Shown here piece after piece: positions 1 to 9,392 of a stretch of 46,312 nt of DNA. Each line of letters opens with the position of its first letter. Position 1 is the stretch's first letter. The translations under genes and the position numbers were made by a program. The notes beneath the pieces were generated by a model. It was given only the letters and a program-made list of their open reading frames with translations. It did not search any database and had not been told where the DNA came from. The DNA lies in NCBI GenBank assembly GCA_028819255.1, contig JAPPMB010000054.1, positions 1 to 46,312 of the forward strand. The letters are read 5' to 3'. This DNA is from Bryobacterales bacterium. Lineage in GTDB: Bacteria > Acidobacteriota > Terriglobia > Bryobacterales > UBA6623.

Positions 1-37
1 TCCGGAGATAAGATGTCGATTTATTCAGATTGGGCAC

Positions 38-604
38 TCAGGTCAGTAATTCCCCAAAGTTGAAGGTCGTGCTGCCGCCCCAGCAGAAGCCCACGGCGCC
101 GAACCGGCCGTTTGCGGCGGGGAGCGAAAGGCCGTATCGAGCGACGGACGAAAGGCGGCGCGTGGTGTCCTCGACCCGAAGCGCGCGGACCAGGGCGACC
201 GCCTGCTGCCGGTCCGAAGGCGTGCCTCCTCCGTCCGGCCCGAGTCCGGACAGCAGATCGGGTGCGATCGCGATGAATCCCTCGGCGGCGAACTGATCGG
301 CCACGGAGCGTACCCAGTCCGTAAGGCCGAAGATCTCGTGAATCACGATTACGACCGGCGCGCGGGTCGCGCGTTCCGGATAGCTGACCCAGGCGCGGAC
401 GCTGTCTCCCCAGCGGGCCGAGGCGGCCCGGCCCTCGGTGATGTCGACCCACTCGCCGTGCCTGGGCGAGTTGTTGAGGGCGTCGAGGGCGCCATCGGCG
501 TCAGGTGGAATCGCGCCCGCGCCCGCGACGCCCGCGAATGCGAGCAGGGTTGCGGTCATAGTGAACGCTCGATCGCTTTTGACGCGGATTCGTTGAGTCG
601 TCAT
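38..604 (-). pseudogene. Dienelactone hydrolase family protein, exported, C-terminally truncated
   Basis: The 188-residue product begins with a probable signal peptide (hydrophobic stretch around residues 15-32) and then shows alpha/beta-hydrolase sequence typical of dienelactone hydrolases: VIVIHEIFGL with the conserved glutamate, FAAEGFIAIAPDLLSG, and the nucleophile elbow GFCWGG with its cysteine. Intact exported members run to about 250-290 residues and carry the catalytic Asp and His after the elbow. Here translation stops about 13 residues past the nucleophile, so two of three catalytic residues are missing. The window starts 37 bases beyond the stop, so I cannot tell whether the lost part follows in another frame or is deleted. 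A functional enzyme is unlikely. The ATG at 602-604 is a reasonable start; the next in-frame ATG would also give a signal peptide. Confidence 0.7.
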
Positions 605-1162
605 GGTGCGGAAGGGCCTGGTCGTCGCCGGTCAGGGACCTGAGAATGGACGGTGACTCGACCATACAACAGCTGGAAGCCGCGAACTCGAACCGCTCTG
701 GCTCTCGGGCACGCCAGATGCCGCGCGGATTCAATGGTCCCGACCGGCCCTTGACTGCAGGACGGAGCGGAAGTGTTCGGCTGTGTGACAGGAGCGGGAA
801 CTCGGTGAGGGGCAGGTCGGTCAGCCTCATGGAGAATGGTGTGGACGATCGTCGTCGGGGCGGCGTACGCGGTCCTGTGCTGCAGGCACAATGCCACCCA
901 ACCTCTGGCGTGGCGGAGGCGGGCGGCCGATGGTGGTCACCAGGCCGCCAGCCCGGTGGCATGGGCGGGCGAATTCACACCTCGGGGCGATTGGCTCAGG
1001 GGTCGCGGGTTTGGGCGCCTGCCCCAGGCACGCCGCGACCCGCCGTCGCTCGCAATGGCCCAGCACGCGTGCCGACCTGCGCCGAGAGAGCGCGTGCCGC
1101 ACGCGCTACTGTCGCGCGTCTCGGGCTTGCAGCACGCATACTTGCCAACATACACTTCGCTC
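605..1162. other. Intergenic stretch, no gene recognised
   Basis: Open frames exist on both strands, but they are arginine/proline-rich and resemble no family I know, as expected for chance frames in GC-rich DNA. The right edge must hold the promoter of the vapBC pair. I see no convincing hairpin or RNA gene. Confidence 0.5.
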
Positions 1163-1384
1163 ATGGCGCGAGTCACCGTCTATCTGCCGGACGAAGTCCT
1201 CGCCGTCGCGCGCAAGTGCGCGGAGAATGAACACTGCAGCATGTCCGCGTGGGTTGGCGGACGGATTCGTGAGGCAACCTTGACCGAATGGCCCGAAGGC
1301 CTCGTTGACCTGCTGCGCCATGGCACCGGCGATATCGTCGAGCCCGACGATCGGCCCCCGGGGGATGTGGAACTCTTCTCGTAG
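1163..1384 (+). CDS. VapB-like antitoxin (ribbon-helix-helix type)
   Basis: A 73-residue protein starting MARVTVYLPDEV, the beta-strand plus helix entry of ribbon-helix-helix DNA-binding antitoxins, followed by a second helix (SMSAWVGGRIREAT) and an acidic C-terminal tail (DIVEPDDRPPGDVELFS) of the kind that wraps around a PIN-domain toxin. The longer open frame upstream of this ATG has no family resemblance, so I start here. Its TAG stop overlaps by one base the GTG start of the following vapC reading frame, the translational coupling usual for toxin-antitoxin operons. VapB-VapC complexes normally repress their own promoter. Because the partner toxin is interrupted, this antitoxin may be an orphan. 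Confidence 0.78.
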   Translation: MARVTVYLPDEVLAVARKCAENEHCSMSAWVGGRIREATLTEWPEGLVDLLRHGTGDIVEPDDRPPGDVELFS

Positions 1385-1776
1385 TGTGGCTGCTCGACAC
1401 CAGGGTGTGCGTGTCGCTCATCAATCGGTCCGACGAGCTAGCGTCGGCGCGCCTGCTCCAACACTCCCGCGGCTCCGTGCGCCTTTGCAGCGTCGTGAAG
1501 GCGGAACTGCTTTTCGCGTTACGAAACTCCTCGCGGCTCGCCGAGAACGTGCAACGGGTAGAGATCTTCTGCCGGGCCTTCTAGTCACTGCCGTTCGACG
1601 AGGAGTCGGGGCGGCACTACGGAATCGTGAGGGCACAGCTTCGCCGGAAAGGAAGGCCCGTTTGCGGATACGATCTCATGATCGCCTCCATTGCCATCGC
1701 CGATTCGCAGGTGCTGGTCATCCGCAACGTGGGCGAGTTCTCGAGAGTCGCCGGCTTGAACGTCGAACGCTGGTAG
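1384..1776 (+). pseudogene. VapC-like PIN-domain toxin with in-frame amber stop
   Basis: Read from GTG at 1384 the frame gives a PIN-domain ribonuclease: first acidic residue in WLLDTRVCVSLI, the conserved glutamate in VVKAELLFALR, then a TAG at 1582-1584 (codon 67). The same frame continues without shift through SLPFDEESGRHYGIVRAQL, YDLMIASIAIADSQVLV and NVGEFSRVAGLNVERW to a TAG at 1774-1776, covering the third and fourth conserved acidic positions of the family. The total of 130 codons matches a normal VapC. The only defects seen are the stop and T-R where T-N is usual after the first Asp. A single base change (for example GAG to TAG) explains it. Most likely an inactivated tRNA- or mRNA-cleaving toxin with its antitoxin still intact. 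Confidence 0.82.
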
Positions 1777-1827
1777 CTCGGACGGTCGCATTCACGAATC
1801 AAGATCGGCGGACCAATCCACACATCC

Positions 1828-1907
1828 GGGATTCCGGCCACGAAAGCCGGCCCCTTGGCTAACTCTTGCGCACAAGGTTGCAAGGCCGGAGGAAGGATCG
1901 GCCATGG
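1828..1907 (+). repeat. ~80-bp repeat, copy 1
   Basis: This stretch matches 10324-10404 over its whole length at roughly 80% by eye, including GGATTCCGGCCA at the left, CGCAAGGTT-like sequence in the middle, and GGCCGGA near the right. Both copies keep outer CCGGCC/GGCCGG inverted arms and an inner palindromic TGCGCA or GCGCGC, so the unit can fold. Copy 2 lies just upstream of a DruA/DUF4338 gene fragment; here no such gene is present, so this looks like a solitary element end or a non-autonomous derivative. Confidence 0.65.
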
Positions 1908-2035
1908 GCCCGACGGGAAGTAGGATTCTCCCGGCGGGCCCTATGCTAAGATCCGGAATAGGTCGGCATGGTCCACAGGCCGGTTGCCGGCCTTGCCTTG
2001 GATCGGTCAGGCGATGCAGACGCCGGCCGCGCTGC

Positions 2036-2114
2036 AGGCCCGTAGCTCAGCTTTGGTTAGAGCGCTACCTTGACACGGTAGAGGTCAGCGGTTCGAGTCC
2101 GCTCGGGCCTACCA
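2036..2114 (+). tRNA. tRNA-Val (GAC anticodon)
   Basis: A complete cloverleaf is visible: 7-bp acceptor stem AGGCCCG/CGGGCCT, D stem GCTC/GAGC, anticodon stem CTACC/GGTAG enclosing loop TTGACAC (anticodon GAC, valine), variable loop AGGTC, and T stem AGCGG/CCGCT with loop TTCGAGT. The 3' CCA is encoded. It stands alone between a repeat copy and the end of a convergent gene. tRNA genes are frequent integration points, and the nearby repeat and broken toxin fit a recombination-prone spot, but I see no integrase or duplicated tRNA 3' end. Confidence 0.97.
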
Positions 2115-2280
2115 TCCTCCTCCCACCCGTGCTCCGCAGAGGGGCCGGCGAGCGGGCGCCGGCCCGGCGGTTGCGCCGTGAGGGAATCCCCCATCCGCCA
2201 CGATCCTCGTCATCACGAGACATGGCCGCTGCGCGCCGCGCGCCTCCCGGGCGGCAAGGTCCCGGACACGGCCAGGTTCT

Positions 2281-5163
2281 CTATCGGTAGGTCACCCAGA
2301 TCGGGCTGGCCCAGGCCAGCGAGCCGTCCACCTGCTCGGCGCGGACGTAGTAGTAGCTCTCTCCCGGAGTGGCCGCGTCGTCGCGATACTCGAACTCGGC
2401 CGCCTTGGTGCCCGGCGTGACCGCGTAGACGATCTCGTTGTTCTTGACCAACACGACCCGGGCAAGCGGGACGGTCCCGATGGCCTTGGCCTTCACCACG
2501 GGCTGCTCGGAGGTCGAGAACGCATCGCCCATGAGATGGTCCTCGATGCGCACGTCGAGGATGATGTTGTCCGTGGCAGCGTACGTGCGCCGCTGCTTCA
2601 TTGCGTCGATCAGGTCCTGCCGTACAGGTGAACGCTCGGCCGGCACCAGCACGCAGGCGTACGAGTCGTGTGTTCCGACATGATCGGAACTGGCCTGCAC
2701 GCCGATCCTGATCCCCTTCTCCCAGGCCCGGTGCACGAAACCGGCCGGTCTCCATGGGTCGCCGTGGTGAAAGTAGCGCTTGTCCCGAGTCTCGGCCCTT
2801 GGGGCGCCGGGATACTCGTAGGAGGCGTGCAGGCTCTGATAGATTTCGACGATCGGCTCGATCTCGGGATCACTCTCCCGCCAGTCCGTGCCCTGGTCCG
2901 AGCCTGACGTGTGAGGCGTCGAGATGCCTCCGTTTCGCCGGAGGTACGGGAAGAGGATGTCTCCCGTGTTGATCGATCCGTTGCGCTCGCCCGCATGGAT
3001 TGGCATCCACCGCACGCCCCTGGTCGCGAATACCGTGTTGCGGTGGCCGTTGGGGTAGGGAACACTCCGCTCCGTCCCGAACAGCGGCCAGAACCTGTCC
3101 GGCACCAGGAAGATGTCCTCCGACTTTTCGGTCCTCCACCAGTTGTACTCGATGCCCGGAACCGAGTCACCACCGTATTGGTGGTCGGCAACCAGCATGA
3201 AGTCGTACTGACCGGCCGTGATGGCGTACCGGTAGAAGTCGATCAGCGCGCCTTCGCCGATGCCGTCCGATGAGATGTCGGTGTGCCTGTGCAGGTCTCC
3301 GCGCAGGATTCGATAGGACCTGCCCCCGGATTCGTAGCGATACGCCCGGATGGACGCCGTGTCATCCGCCTCGTTCGGGTGGACGGGCACGGCCTGGATC
3401 GGCGGCTCCGTGAACTCGGACAGCATCGGCTCCCCCGAACCCTGCCACGCCGCATGCCGGGGATCGACGACCGCATAGGAGACGTGCGTTGTGCGCGCCG
3501 ACGGGGAGGGTCGGTTCCGCGGTCGTGTCGGCGAACCGAAAGGCCGCGCGTCTCGCGACCAGGCGAACCACAGCCTGCCGTCTGCATCTGTGGCTGCCGA
3601 GGCCCACCCATCGTTCCGGCCGTTGGTCGCATGGAGCTTTGTCGCGGGAAGCCAGCCGTCGCCGTCAAGCCTGGTCATGAGCATTTCCCAGATCCCGCCG
3701 GCTCCCCAGTTGTTGTTGACTCGGGTTGTGACGCTCGTCAGCGACCTCGCCATCACCCAGACGCGATCCCTGTCATCCACCGCCACACGGGCTTGCTGGA
3801 CGTAGTCCCGGTATGCGTCCGGAACGGCGGCCATGATGTCCTGTGTCTGGCGCAGCCCGTTCCCCTCCAGTGCGGCGACCCGCACCGATCGATTCCTGTA
3901 GAGCCCGGCACCGCCTCCCGGCCTGAACCGCTGGCTGCTCCAGTCCTTTCCCCAGTTGGCTTCGCCATGATCCCAGGCGATCCACAGCCTGTCGGAGGCG
4001 TCGCAGGCGAGCGAGACATTGGCGTCAAAGCCGGGGGACCGGGTGATCTGGCGCCCATCGTTCCACCGTCCATCCGGCTGCAGCCGTCGTACGTAGACGT
4101 TGAAGTCGCCCGAGGCGTATCCATCCCAGCCGATCCAGACCCCGCCGGTCGAGTCGGCCGCCAGCGCCGGCGCCCAGCTGTCGGCACGCCTGTCGGAGAC
4201 GGGGGCTTCGCCTGACCATGACGAGCCGTCCCAGCGCGAATGGAGGATCACGGACACGCCGTCCCGGAACCCCTGCCACGTGACATGGATGTTGCCCTCG
4301 CTGTCGGATGTCGTCTGGTGGTAGAGATTCGGACCCGCCGCAGCGACTCCCGCAACAGGTCCCAGCCCGCCTTCGGAGACGGATCTGGAGAACAGGCCCC
4401 AGGTTCCGTCCGCCCCCCGGCCTGACCAAATGACCATGGGAGACCCGGAATGGTCTGTCGCGACCGCCGTGCGAAAGTTGTCGAAGTGATCGTCCGGGGT
4501 GATCCGGACGGGCTCTCCCCACGACTGGCCGTCGTGGCGCGCCAGCCAGACGGAGTCCCTTTCGTTCTCATAGGCGATCCAGGACAGGTAGACGCCTCCG
4601 TCGTGCGCCGCGGCTAGGGAAGGGTAGTCGTTCTCGGTGGTTCCGGAGGTCAAGTCAACCGTCGGCGGAATCCGTTCCACTTTGGCCGTGCCGCCGAGAA
4701 AGTCCAGCGGCCGCCCGAACCGCAGCTCCCTCAACGGAAAGGAGAACGAGCCCTGCTTCGTAGCGATCTTGACCGTGGAGGCGGGGCCTGCGTCAAGGAG
4801 CCCTGCAATCCCGTTCGGGATCATTGCGAACTGCCGTGTGTGAACGGGGTCGAAACCGCGCTGGGTCGTCGAATCGGCATAGCGCGTGACCCTGTTGGTC
4901 AGCAGCCACTGACTGCCTTCGGCGATCCGATCGCGTCCTTCGAAGTGCACGCCTCCCAGATCGAGAACCCTTCCGGCCTCAACCCGCATCGCCCCGTCCC
5001 AACGTCTTGGCGTAAAGCGATCAAGGCCGAACATCACGCGAAGGGCCACCAGGGTGGACCCGTCGGGACTGTCCGCAAGCTCGGGGACCTGGGCGGGTGC
5101 CATTGAGAGGGACAGGAGAACGAGAGTTGCCACGAAAGGCAGGGATCTGGGGCAAGGAATCAT
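2281..5163 (-). CDS. Exported beta-propeller protein with C-terminal PHP metal-dependent domain
   Basis: About 960 residues. An N-terminal signal peptide ends near SMAPAQ. Residues ~180-580 hold repeated beta-blade motifs ending in W-x-x-W/aromatic patterns (VYLSWIAYENERDSVWLARH, IHVTWQGF, VWIGWDGYASGDFNVYVRR, LWIAWDHGEANWGKDW), typical of exported propeller repeats. From about residue 620 a PHP-type phosphoesterase-like domain begins: LRGDLHRHTDIS supplies the first metal histidines, DFMLVADHQ the next, and GVQASSDHVGTHDSYACV a late His pair. Such domains bind two or three divalent metals and hydrolyse phosphoester or related bonds; the substrate is unknown. I prefer the ATG at 5163, preceded by GAGG and giving a clean signal peptide; ATG 5181 and GTG 5208 are alternatives. 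It is a paralogue of the gene at 34066. Confidence 0.8.
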   Translation of the reverse strand: MIPCPRSLPFVATLVLLSLSMAPAQVPELADSPDGSTLVALRVMFGLDRFTPRRWDGAMRVEAGRVLDLGGVHFEGRDRIAEGSQWLLTNRVTRYADSTTQRGFDPVHTRQFAMIPNGIAGLLDAGPASTVKIATKQGSFSFPLRELRFGRPLDFLGGTAKVERIPPTVDLTSGTTENDYPSLAAAHDGGVYLSWIAYENERDSVWLARHDGQSWGEPVRITPDDHFDNFRTAVATDHSGSPMVIWSGRGADGTWGLFSRSVSEGGLGPVAGVAAAGPNLYHQTTSDSEGNIHVTWQGFRDGVSVILHSRWDGSSWSGEAPVSDRRADSWAPALAADSTGGVWIGWDGYASGDFNVYVRRLQPDGRWNDGRQITRSPGFDANVSLACDASDRLWIAWDHGEANWGKDWSSQRFRPGGGAGLYRNRSVRVAALEGNGLRQTQDIMAAVPDAYRDYVQQARVAVDDRDRVWVMARSLTSVTTRVNNNWGAGGIWEMLMTRLDGDGWLPATKLHATNGRNDGWASAATDADGRLWFAWSRDARPFGSPTRPRNRPSPSARTTHVSYAVVDPRHAAWQGSGEPMLSEFTEPPIQAVPVHPNEADDTASIRAYRYESGGRSYRILRGDLHRHTDISSDGIGEGALIDFYRYAITAGQYDFMLVADHQYGGDSVPGIEYNWWRTEKSEDIFLVPDRFWPLFGTERSVPYPNGHRNTVFATRGVRWMPIHAGERNGSINTGDILFPYLRRNGGISTPHTSGSDQGTDWRESDPEIEPIVEIYQSLHASYEYPGAPRAETRDKRYFHHGDPWRPAGFVHRAWEKGIRIGVQASSDHVGTHDSYACVLVPAERSPVRQDLIDAMKQRRTYAATDNIILDVRIEDHLMGDAFSTSEQPVVKAKAIGTVPLARVVLVKNNEIVYAVTPGTKAAEFEYRDDAATPGESYYYVRAEQVDGSLAWASPIWVTYR

Positions 5164-5393
5164 TGCTGGGCCTCGCACCATTCTGCCCAATCGTCGGACG
5201 TTGAGCACGCTGCGCCAGCGGATCCGGTGCGGCTGACCTCTCCGTTCCTGGCGCGCATCGCCGCATCGCCACTCTCAGGACGAGTGCCGAGGCGTCATGG
5301 GAGGTGATATCGAATTGAGCTGACGAACGAATTCTCCCGACCTCCTGGCCGCATGCCCCCGAGCCCGGACCACAGAGCCCGGAGGGTATGAAT

Positions 5394-6898
5394 CTAGGAG
5401 ATTTCCAGCACAGCCATTCCGTGTTCGCGGCGGGCCAGGCTGTGCCAGACGCCCGGCATGATCTGCCAGATCGAGCGATTGCCGCCTGGGCAAGGGAAGC
5501 CTGCCTGCGAGACGCATGGCGACAGGTCGAGCAGCGGTGAGCCGTACCCGACTGTGCTTCCCGGGAAGGACGTCCGTCCGTAGAGCTCGAGGCCGACGTA
5601 GCTGTAGACCTGCAGAGTCTGGGTGGGATACCAGTCAAGGCCTCCAATTGCCTGTGTGGCTCGGATCGGGTGAACAGAGCCATCGGGACCGATCGCCAGA
5701 TCAGGCCCCACCGCCGCAGCGTAGCGTCCGATACCGCGTCCGGCCAGGCCCTCCAACAGAAGATCCAGCTTGCCGGAGATCGGCAGCAGTGCCGCGACGC
5801 CAAGCCCGGCGCCCGGCGCCGCCCTGTTTCGTCCGTCGAATCGGGCTCGGAACCATCGACTGATTCCCTTGATCTCGTAGTGCCCCCAGCCGGGTTCGAA
5901 CACGATCTTGCCGACGAAGTCCGGCGCAAGATCTGTCGAGATGCCGTTGGCTCCAGGGGTCAGGCTGCTTGCGAACGTGGCGGCGGGCACTTGCGCGTTG
6001 GGGCTGCTGCCGAGACCGAAGGCTCCACCGGGCAGCACAACCTTCCGGTGTGGGTCTCCGGATTCTCGAGTGCCGCGGCGAACCAGACACCAGTGCCGAA
6101 GTCCTTGGTTACCCGGAACCCGGTCGGCCTTGCCCAGTTGAATCCCACGACATGTTGTGCGCTGAGTGCAAGCGAGAGGTATTCGTTCAGAGGCCGGAGT
6201 CCGACCTGGTGGGTCGTCAGGAGCGTCTATGTCTGACCTGCTAGGAATGAGATGCCGTTGGAGAACTCGGCATCGCCCCAGAACTGGCGCACGCGGAGCG
6301 GAAAGTCGTTGCTCTCGACTTCGTTCGCGGAGGTCGAGGATCCGAGGAAGTCGCCCTCGAAGTAGCCCGTGGCGGTCACCCGGTCGAACAGGGCGCTTGC
6401 CAGCAGTGACAGGCGTGAGTGTCTGCTGCTCATGCGAAACGAACTCAGAAAGGAGTTCGCAATGCCGTCGAGCGGGACGTTCCCGAATGTCTCCCCCACG
6501 TCGGCGTTCTGATTGCGCGAGCGCACCATCGCGGTCGCCTCCAGGAACCCGCCCGCCTTCATGTAGAACCTCTCTGTGCCGACCGTCGTTGGTGCCTTCG
6601 TCACCGACGGGACTTCTGTCGCCTCGGCGGCCGGTTGCTGCACGGGGGACGGCAAGCGTTCCTGCCGTGCCTTGACGAGGCCGGCCTGCTCTGCCTGTGC
6701 AGCCCGCAATTCCTCAATCTGGTCCTGCCGCCTTCGGATCTGTTCCTCGAGGCGCAGCAGCCGTTCGCGGGAGCCGACGGACTGACCGAACCCTGGGGCG
6801 GCAACCAGCAAGACGGTGCCGAGAGCGATGCGGCGCCCAGACTTCCGAAGGCGCGGCTCGCGCGCTGGAATGAGCGCGCGACGCCCCGGGGTCGTCAT
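5394..6898 (-). pseudogene. DcaP/OprP-like outer-membrane porin, broken by amber stop and frameshift
   Basis: The N-terminal part has a signal peptide (IALGTVLLVAAPGFGQS), a coiled coil (SRERLLRLEEQIRRRQDQIE...) and then beta-barrel strands, the arrangement of DcaP-type trimeric porins. A TAG at 6227-6229 (about codon 224) interrupts ISFLAGQT-stop-TLLTTHQVG; related porins have tryptophan there, so TGG to TAG is the likely change. The frame then continues (GFNWARPTGFRVTKDFG, TGVWFAAALENPETHTG) until about 6040-6060, where homology moves to another frame beginning VVLPGGAFGLGSSP and runs to the stop at 5394. Two independent lesions argue against a sequencing error in both. The start lies 16 bases after the arsR stop, so the two were co-transcribed. 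Confidence 0.8.
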
Positions 6899-6914
6899 TC
6901 CCTTCGAGAGATCC

Positions 6915-7274
6915 CTAGCAACCACGGCAGATCTCCAGCACAACGTCAGGGCGCACAGCACGGTTGCGGGAGCAGCACTCGGAGACGAGAAAGGAAAGCA
7001 GATCCTGAAGCACCGGGGCGTTGACCGAGTAGCGCAGGAACGTGCTTTCGCGCTTCACCGTCACCAGCCTCTCGTGCCTTAGCCGCTCTAGGTGGTGCGA
7101 CAGCGTGGACGGAGACGTGCCGAGGGCCTTCTGGATCTCGCCAACCACCAAACCCTGAGGATGAGCCGACAGCAGCAGCCGGACCACACGCAGCCGAGAC
7201 TCGGAGCCGAGTGCTGTGAACATGTCCGCATACCGCGCGATGTTGTCCGGAGCCGGGTCGATCTGCATCTTCAT
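6915..7274 (-). CDS. ArsR/SmtB-family transcriptional regulator
   Basis: A 119-residue winged-helix repressor. MFTALGSESRLRVVRLLLSAHPQGLVVGEIQKALGTSPSTLSHHLERLRHERLVTVKRESTFLRYSVN is the classic ArsR helix-turn-helix and wing. The C-terminus ends in clustered cysteines (SECCSRN and EICRGC), which may bind a metal or metalloid, although family members with other ligands exist. I start at the ATG at 7274 (MKMQIDPAP); the longer TTG frame would begin inside the palindrome at 7282-7297. The downstream gene on the same strand, only 16 bases away, is the porin pseudogene, so this regulator probably controlled a porin as well as itself. No arsenate reductase or efflux gene is present here. Confidence 0.88.
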   Translation of the reverse strand: MKMQIDPAPDNIARYADMFTALGSESRLRVVRLLLSAHPQGLVVGEIQKALGTSPSTLSHHLERLRHERLVTVKRESTFLRYSVNAPVLQDLLSFLVSECCSRNRAVRPDVVLEICRGC

Positions 7275-7281
7275 TCTATAG

Positions 7282-7297
7282 TTCCACAATTACCGAA
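7282..7297 (-). promoter_or_regulatory. Candidate ArsR operator
   Basis: An imperfect inverted repeat of the form TTC-N3-AATT-N3-GAA lies 8 bases upstream of the arsR start codon, in an AT-rich island within GC-rich DNA, where an autoregulatory ArsR-family operator is normally found. No other copy was noticed in the window. Confidence 0.5.
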
Positions 7298-7934
7298 TTA
7301 AGCGCAGATGCGGACTCGGCATTCGCAGCGGTGCCTGCGAATTCGCGCGAGAGTCCTCGGGAAGTCGATTTCGCTGCCCGCAGGCGGAAGGTTCGGCCCA
7401 TCGCGTCAACGGGAATCGCCGGTGCCGCATTCTCTGCCGAACCCTGTGACAGGAGCGGCAGGCAAAAGTCGGGCAGCAGACAGGACCGCCTTGCCGAATT
7501 CGAAGCCGGTTCGACGCGTGACGAACCGTTCACATCCGCCATCGGAGCCGAGTCGCCAATCGCCGTCTCCTGGACGCCAACAAGCACTTCCTCGACGAGC
7601 GAGCGTGCCACCCCATCGTTGTCCGCGAATTCGTTCCCGCCTCCGGCAACTTGCGCTCGTCACGGTCCTCGGCCTCCTCCAGGAAGTCCGCCAGAAAGCT
7701 TCGAAGAGACGCCGGGGTTCGGCATCTCGCGGTCCGAATGGCGCAACGCCAAGAGGACCACGCATGCGGGTTCGCTTCACCTCTCGCGACACGGCGTGCC
7801 GGGCACGCGGACTGCAAGCCCGGCGGGGAGACGCAAGCGCGATGTCATACTTGTTTCGCCGATTCGAACCGTTCTCCTGGTTGGCTCTCGTTTGTTCCGG
7901 ACAGGAGAGATCCCGTTCGAGGGAGTGTCGATGG
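7298..7934. other. Intergenic stretch, no gene recognised
   Basis: About 640 bases between divergent arsR and a sulfatase. The open frames on both strands are rich in Arg/Ser/Pro and show no known motif. The stretch must contain the sulfatase promoter, but no strong -35/-10 pair stands out. It may be the remains of a decayed gene. Confidence 0.4.
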
Positions 7935-7935
7935 G

Positions 7936-9375
7936 ATGTCTTCTCGCGCAATGATCCTAGGGGCCTCGCTCGTCCTCCTGGCCGCGGCTTTGGCCTGTCG
8001 CGGAACACCGGCTTCCGCAGGACCCGAGCGGCCCAACATCGTGTTCGTGCTGGTCGACGACATGGGCTGGGCCGATCTGGGCTCCTACGGCTCAAAGGCG
8101 ATCCAGACGCCCAATCTCGATCGCATGGCGAGCGAGGGCATGCGATTCACCGACGCCTACGCGGGCCACACCGTGTGTGCACCGTCTCGGTGCGCGCTGA
8201 TGACGGGGAAGCACTCCGGACATGGGACCGTCCGGGCGAACGCAGGGACGGCTCCGATTCGCGACTCGGACGTCACAATTGCTGAGGTGCTGAAGAGAGC
8301 CGGGTACGCGACGGGCGGATTCGGAAAGTGGGGCCTTGGGACCATGGGGTCGGAGGGGGCGGCCGAGCGACAGGGATTCGACACGTTCTTCGGCTACTAC
8401 CATCAAGTTCACGCCCACACCTACTACCCTCCCTTCCTTGTGGAGGACGGGAAACCATTCCTGTTGCGGGGCAACGCAGGGATCTACGGATTGGAAGCGC
8501 AGGAGGTCTCATCGGACCTCGAGAGCCTGCAGGCCTACAAGAGACTCAGCCCCACAGGGCCGTTCGTCCCGCGTAAGATTCCGGCCGGCGACTATCAGTT
8601 CTCCCACGACTTGGTGTTCGAACGAACCTTGGATTTCATCCGCGAGCATCGCGACCGGCCGTTCTTCTGCTACGCCCCCTGGACGCCTCCGCATGCGGCG
8701 TATCACCTGCCGGAGGACGAGCCCGCAGTGGAGGCCTACAGGGACAAGCCGTGGTCCGACCGCGCAAAGGTTCACGCGGCTTTCGTGAGCATGGTTGACC
8801 GGCATGTCGGCGAACTTCTGAAACTGCTCGAAGAACTCGGGATCTCCGACAGGACCCTCGTCCTCTTCATGTCCGACAACGGAGCATCCAACCGCTTCGA
8901 AGGAGAGCTCGACTCGAGCGGACCGTTGCGCGGAGCGAAGCGGTCCATGCACGACGGCGGCATTCGTTCGCCGCTGATTGCGCATTGGCCTGGAGTGATC
9001 GGCTCGGGCGTGGTCAGCGACCACGTCACATACACTCCGGACATGATGCCGACGCTGGCCGAACTGGCCGGCGCCGACGAGTTAGTTCCGGACGATGTGG
9101 ACGGGCTCTCGATCGCACCGACGCTGCTCGGCCATGCCGAAAGGCAGGAGCGGCACGAGTATCTTTACTGGGAGTGGGATCAGCGCGGCCGTCAGCGTGC
9201 GGTTCGCCACGGCCGATGGAAGCTGGTGTCCGACAAGCCGGGAGTGTGGCAGGTGTTCGATCTCGAGACGGACATCGCCGAGTCGAATGACATCGCCTCC
9301 AAGCACGCGGACCTGATCGAGAATGCCGACGCGTGGATCGAAGCGAATCGCACGCCGCCAGTCGGCCGTCGCTGA
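7936..9375 (+). CDS. Type I sulfatase, exported (Cys-type)
   Basis: A 479-residue exported sulfatase. The N-terminus is a signal peptide (ILGASLVLLAAALACRG); the cysteine could make it a lipoprotein, though the lipobox ALAC is imperfect. The core begins PNIVFVLVDDMGWADLG with the metal-binding Asp pair, followed by the sulfatase signature C-A-P-S-R at residues 81-85, whose cysteine would be converted to formylglycine, then FGKWGLG and later LFMSDNGAS with the second metal site. These enzymes hydrolyse sulfate esters of sugars or aromatic compounds; the substrate cannot be read from sequence. The ATG at 7936 gives the signal peptide; the longer upstream frame has no family resemblance. It lies 17 bases before a second sulfatase reading frame, with soxC and soxD further downstream on the same strand. 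Confidence 0.92.
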   Translation: MSSRAMILGASLVLLAAALACRGTPASAGPERPNIVFVLVDDMGWADLGSYGSKAIQTPNLDRMASEGMRFTDAYAGHTVCAPSRCALMTGKHSGHGTVRANAGTAPIRDSDVTIAEVLKRAGYATGGFGKWGLGTMGSEGAAERQGFDTFFGYYHQVHAHTYYPPFLVEDGKPFLLRGNAGIYGLEAQEVSSDLESLQAYKRLSPTGPFVPRKIPAGDYQFSHDLVFERTLDFIREHRDRPFFCYAPWTPPHAAYHLPEDEPAVEAYRDKPWSDRAKVHAAFVSMVDRHVGELLKLLEELGISDRTLVLFMSDNGASNRFEGELDSSGPLRGAKRSMHDGGIRSPLIAHWPGVIGSGVVSDHVTYTPDMMPTLAELAGADELVPDDVDGLSIAPTLLGHAERQERHEYLYWEWDQRGRQRAVRHGRWKLVSDKPGVWQVFDLETDIAESNDIASKHADLIENADAWIEANRTPPVGRR

Positions 9376-9392
9376 GCACGTCAAGGAGCATC

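Noticed and set aside
1904..2290. Open frame across the tRNA-Val gene
   Set aside because: It is the familiar shadow translation of a tRNA and its flanks.
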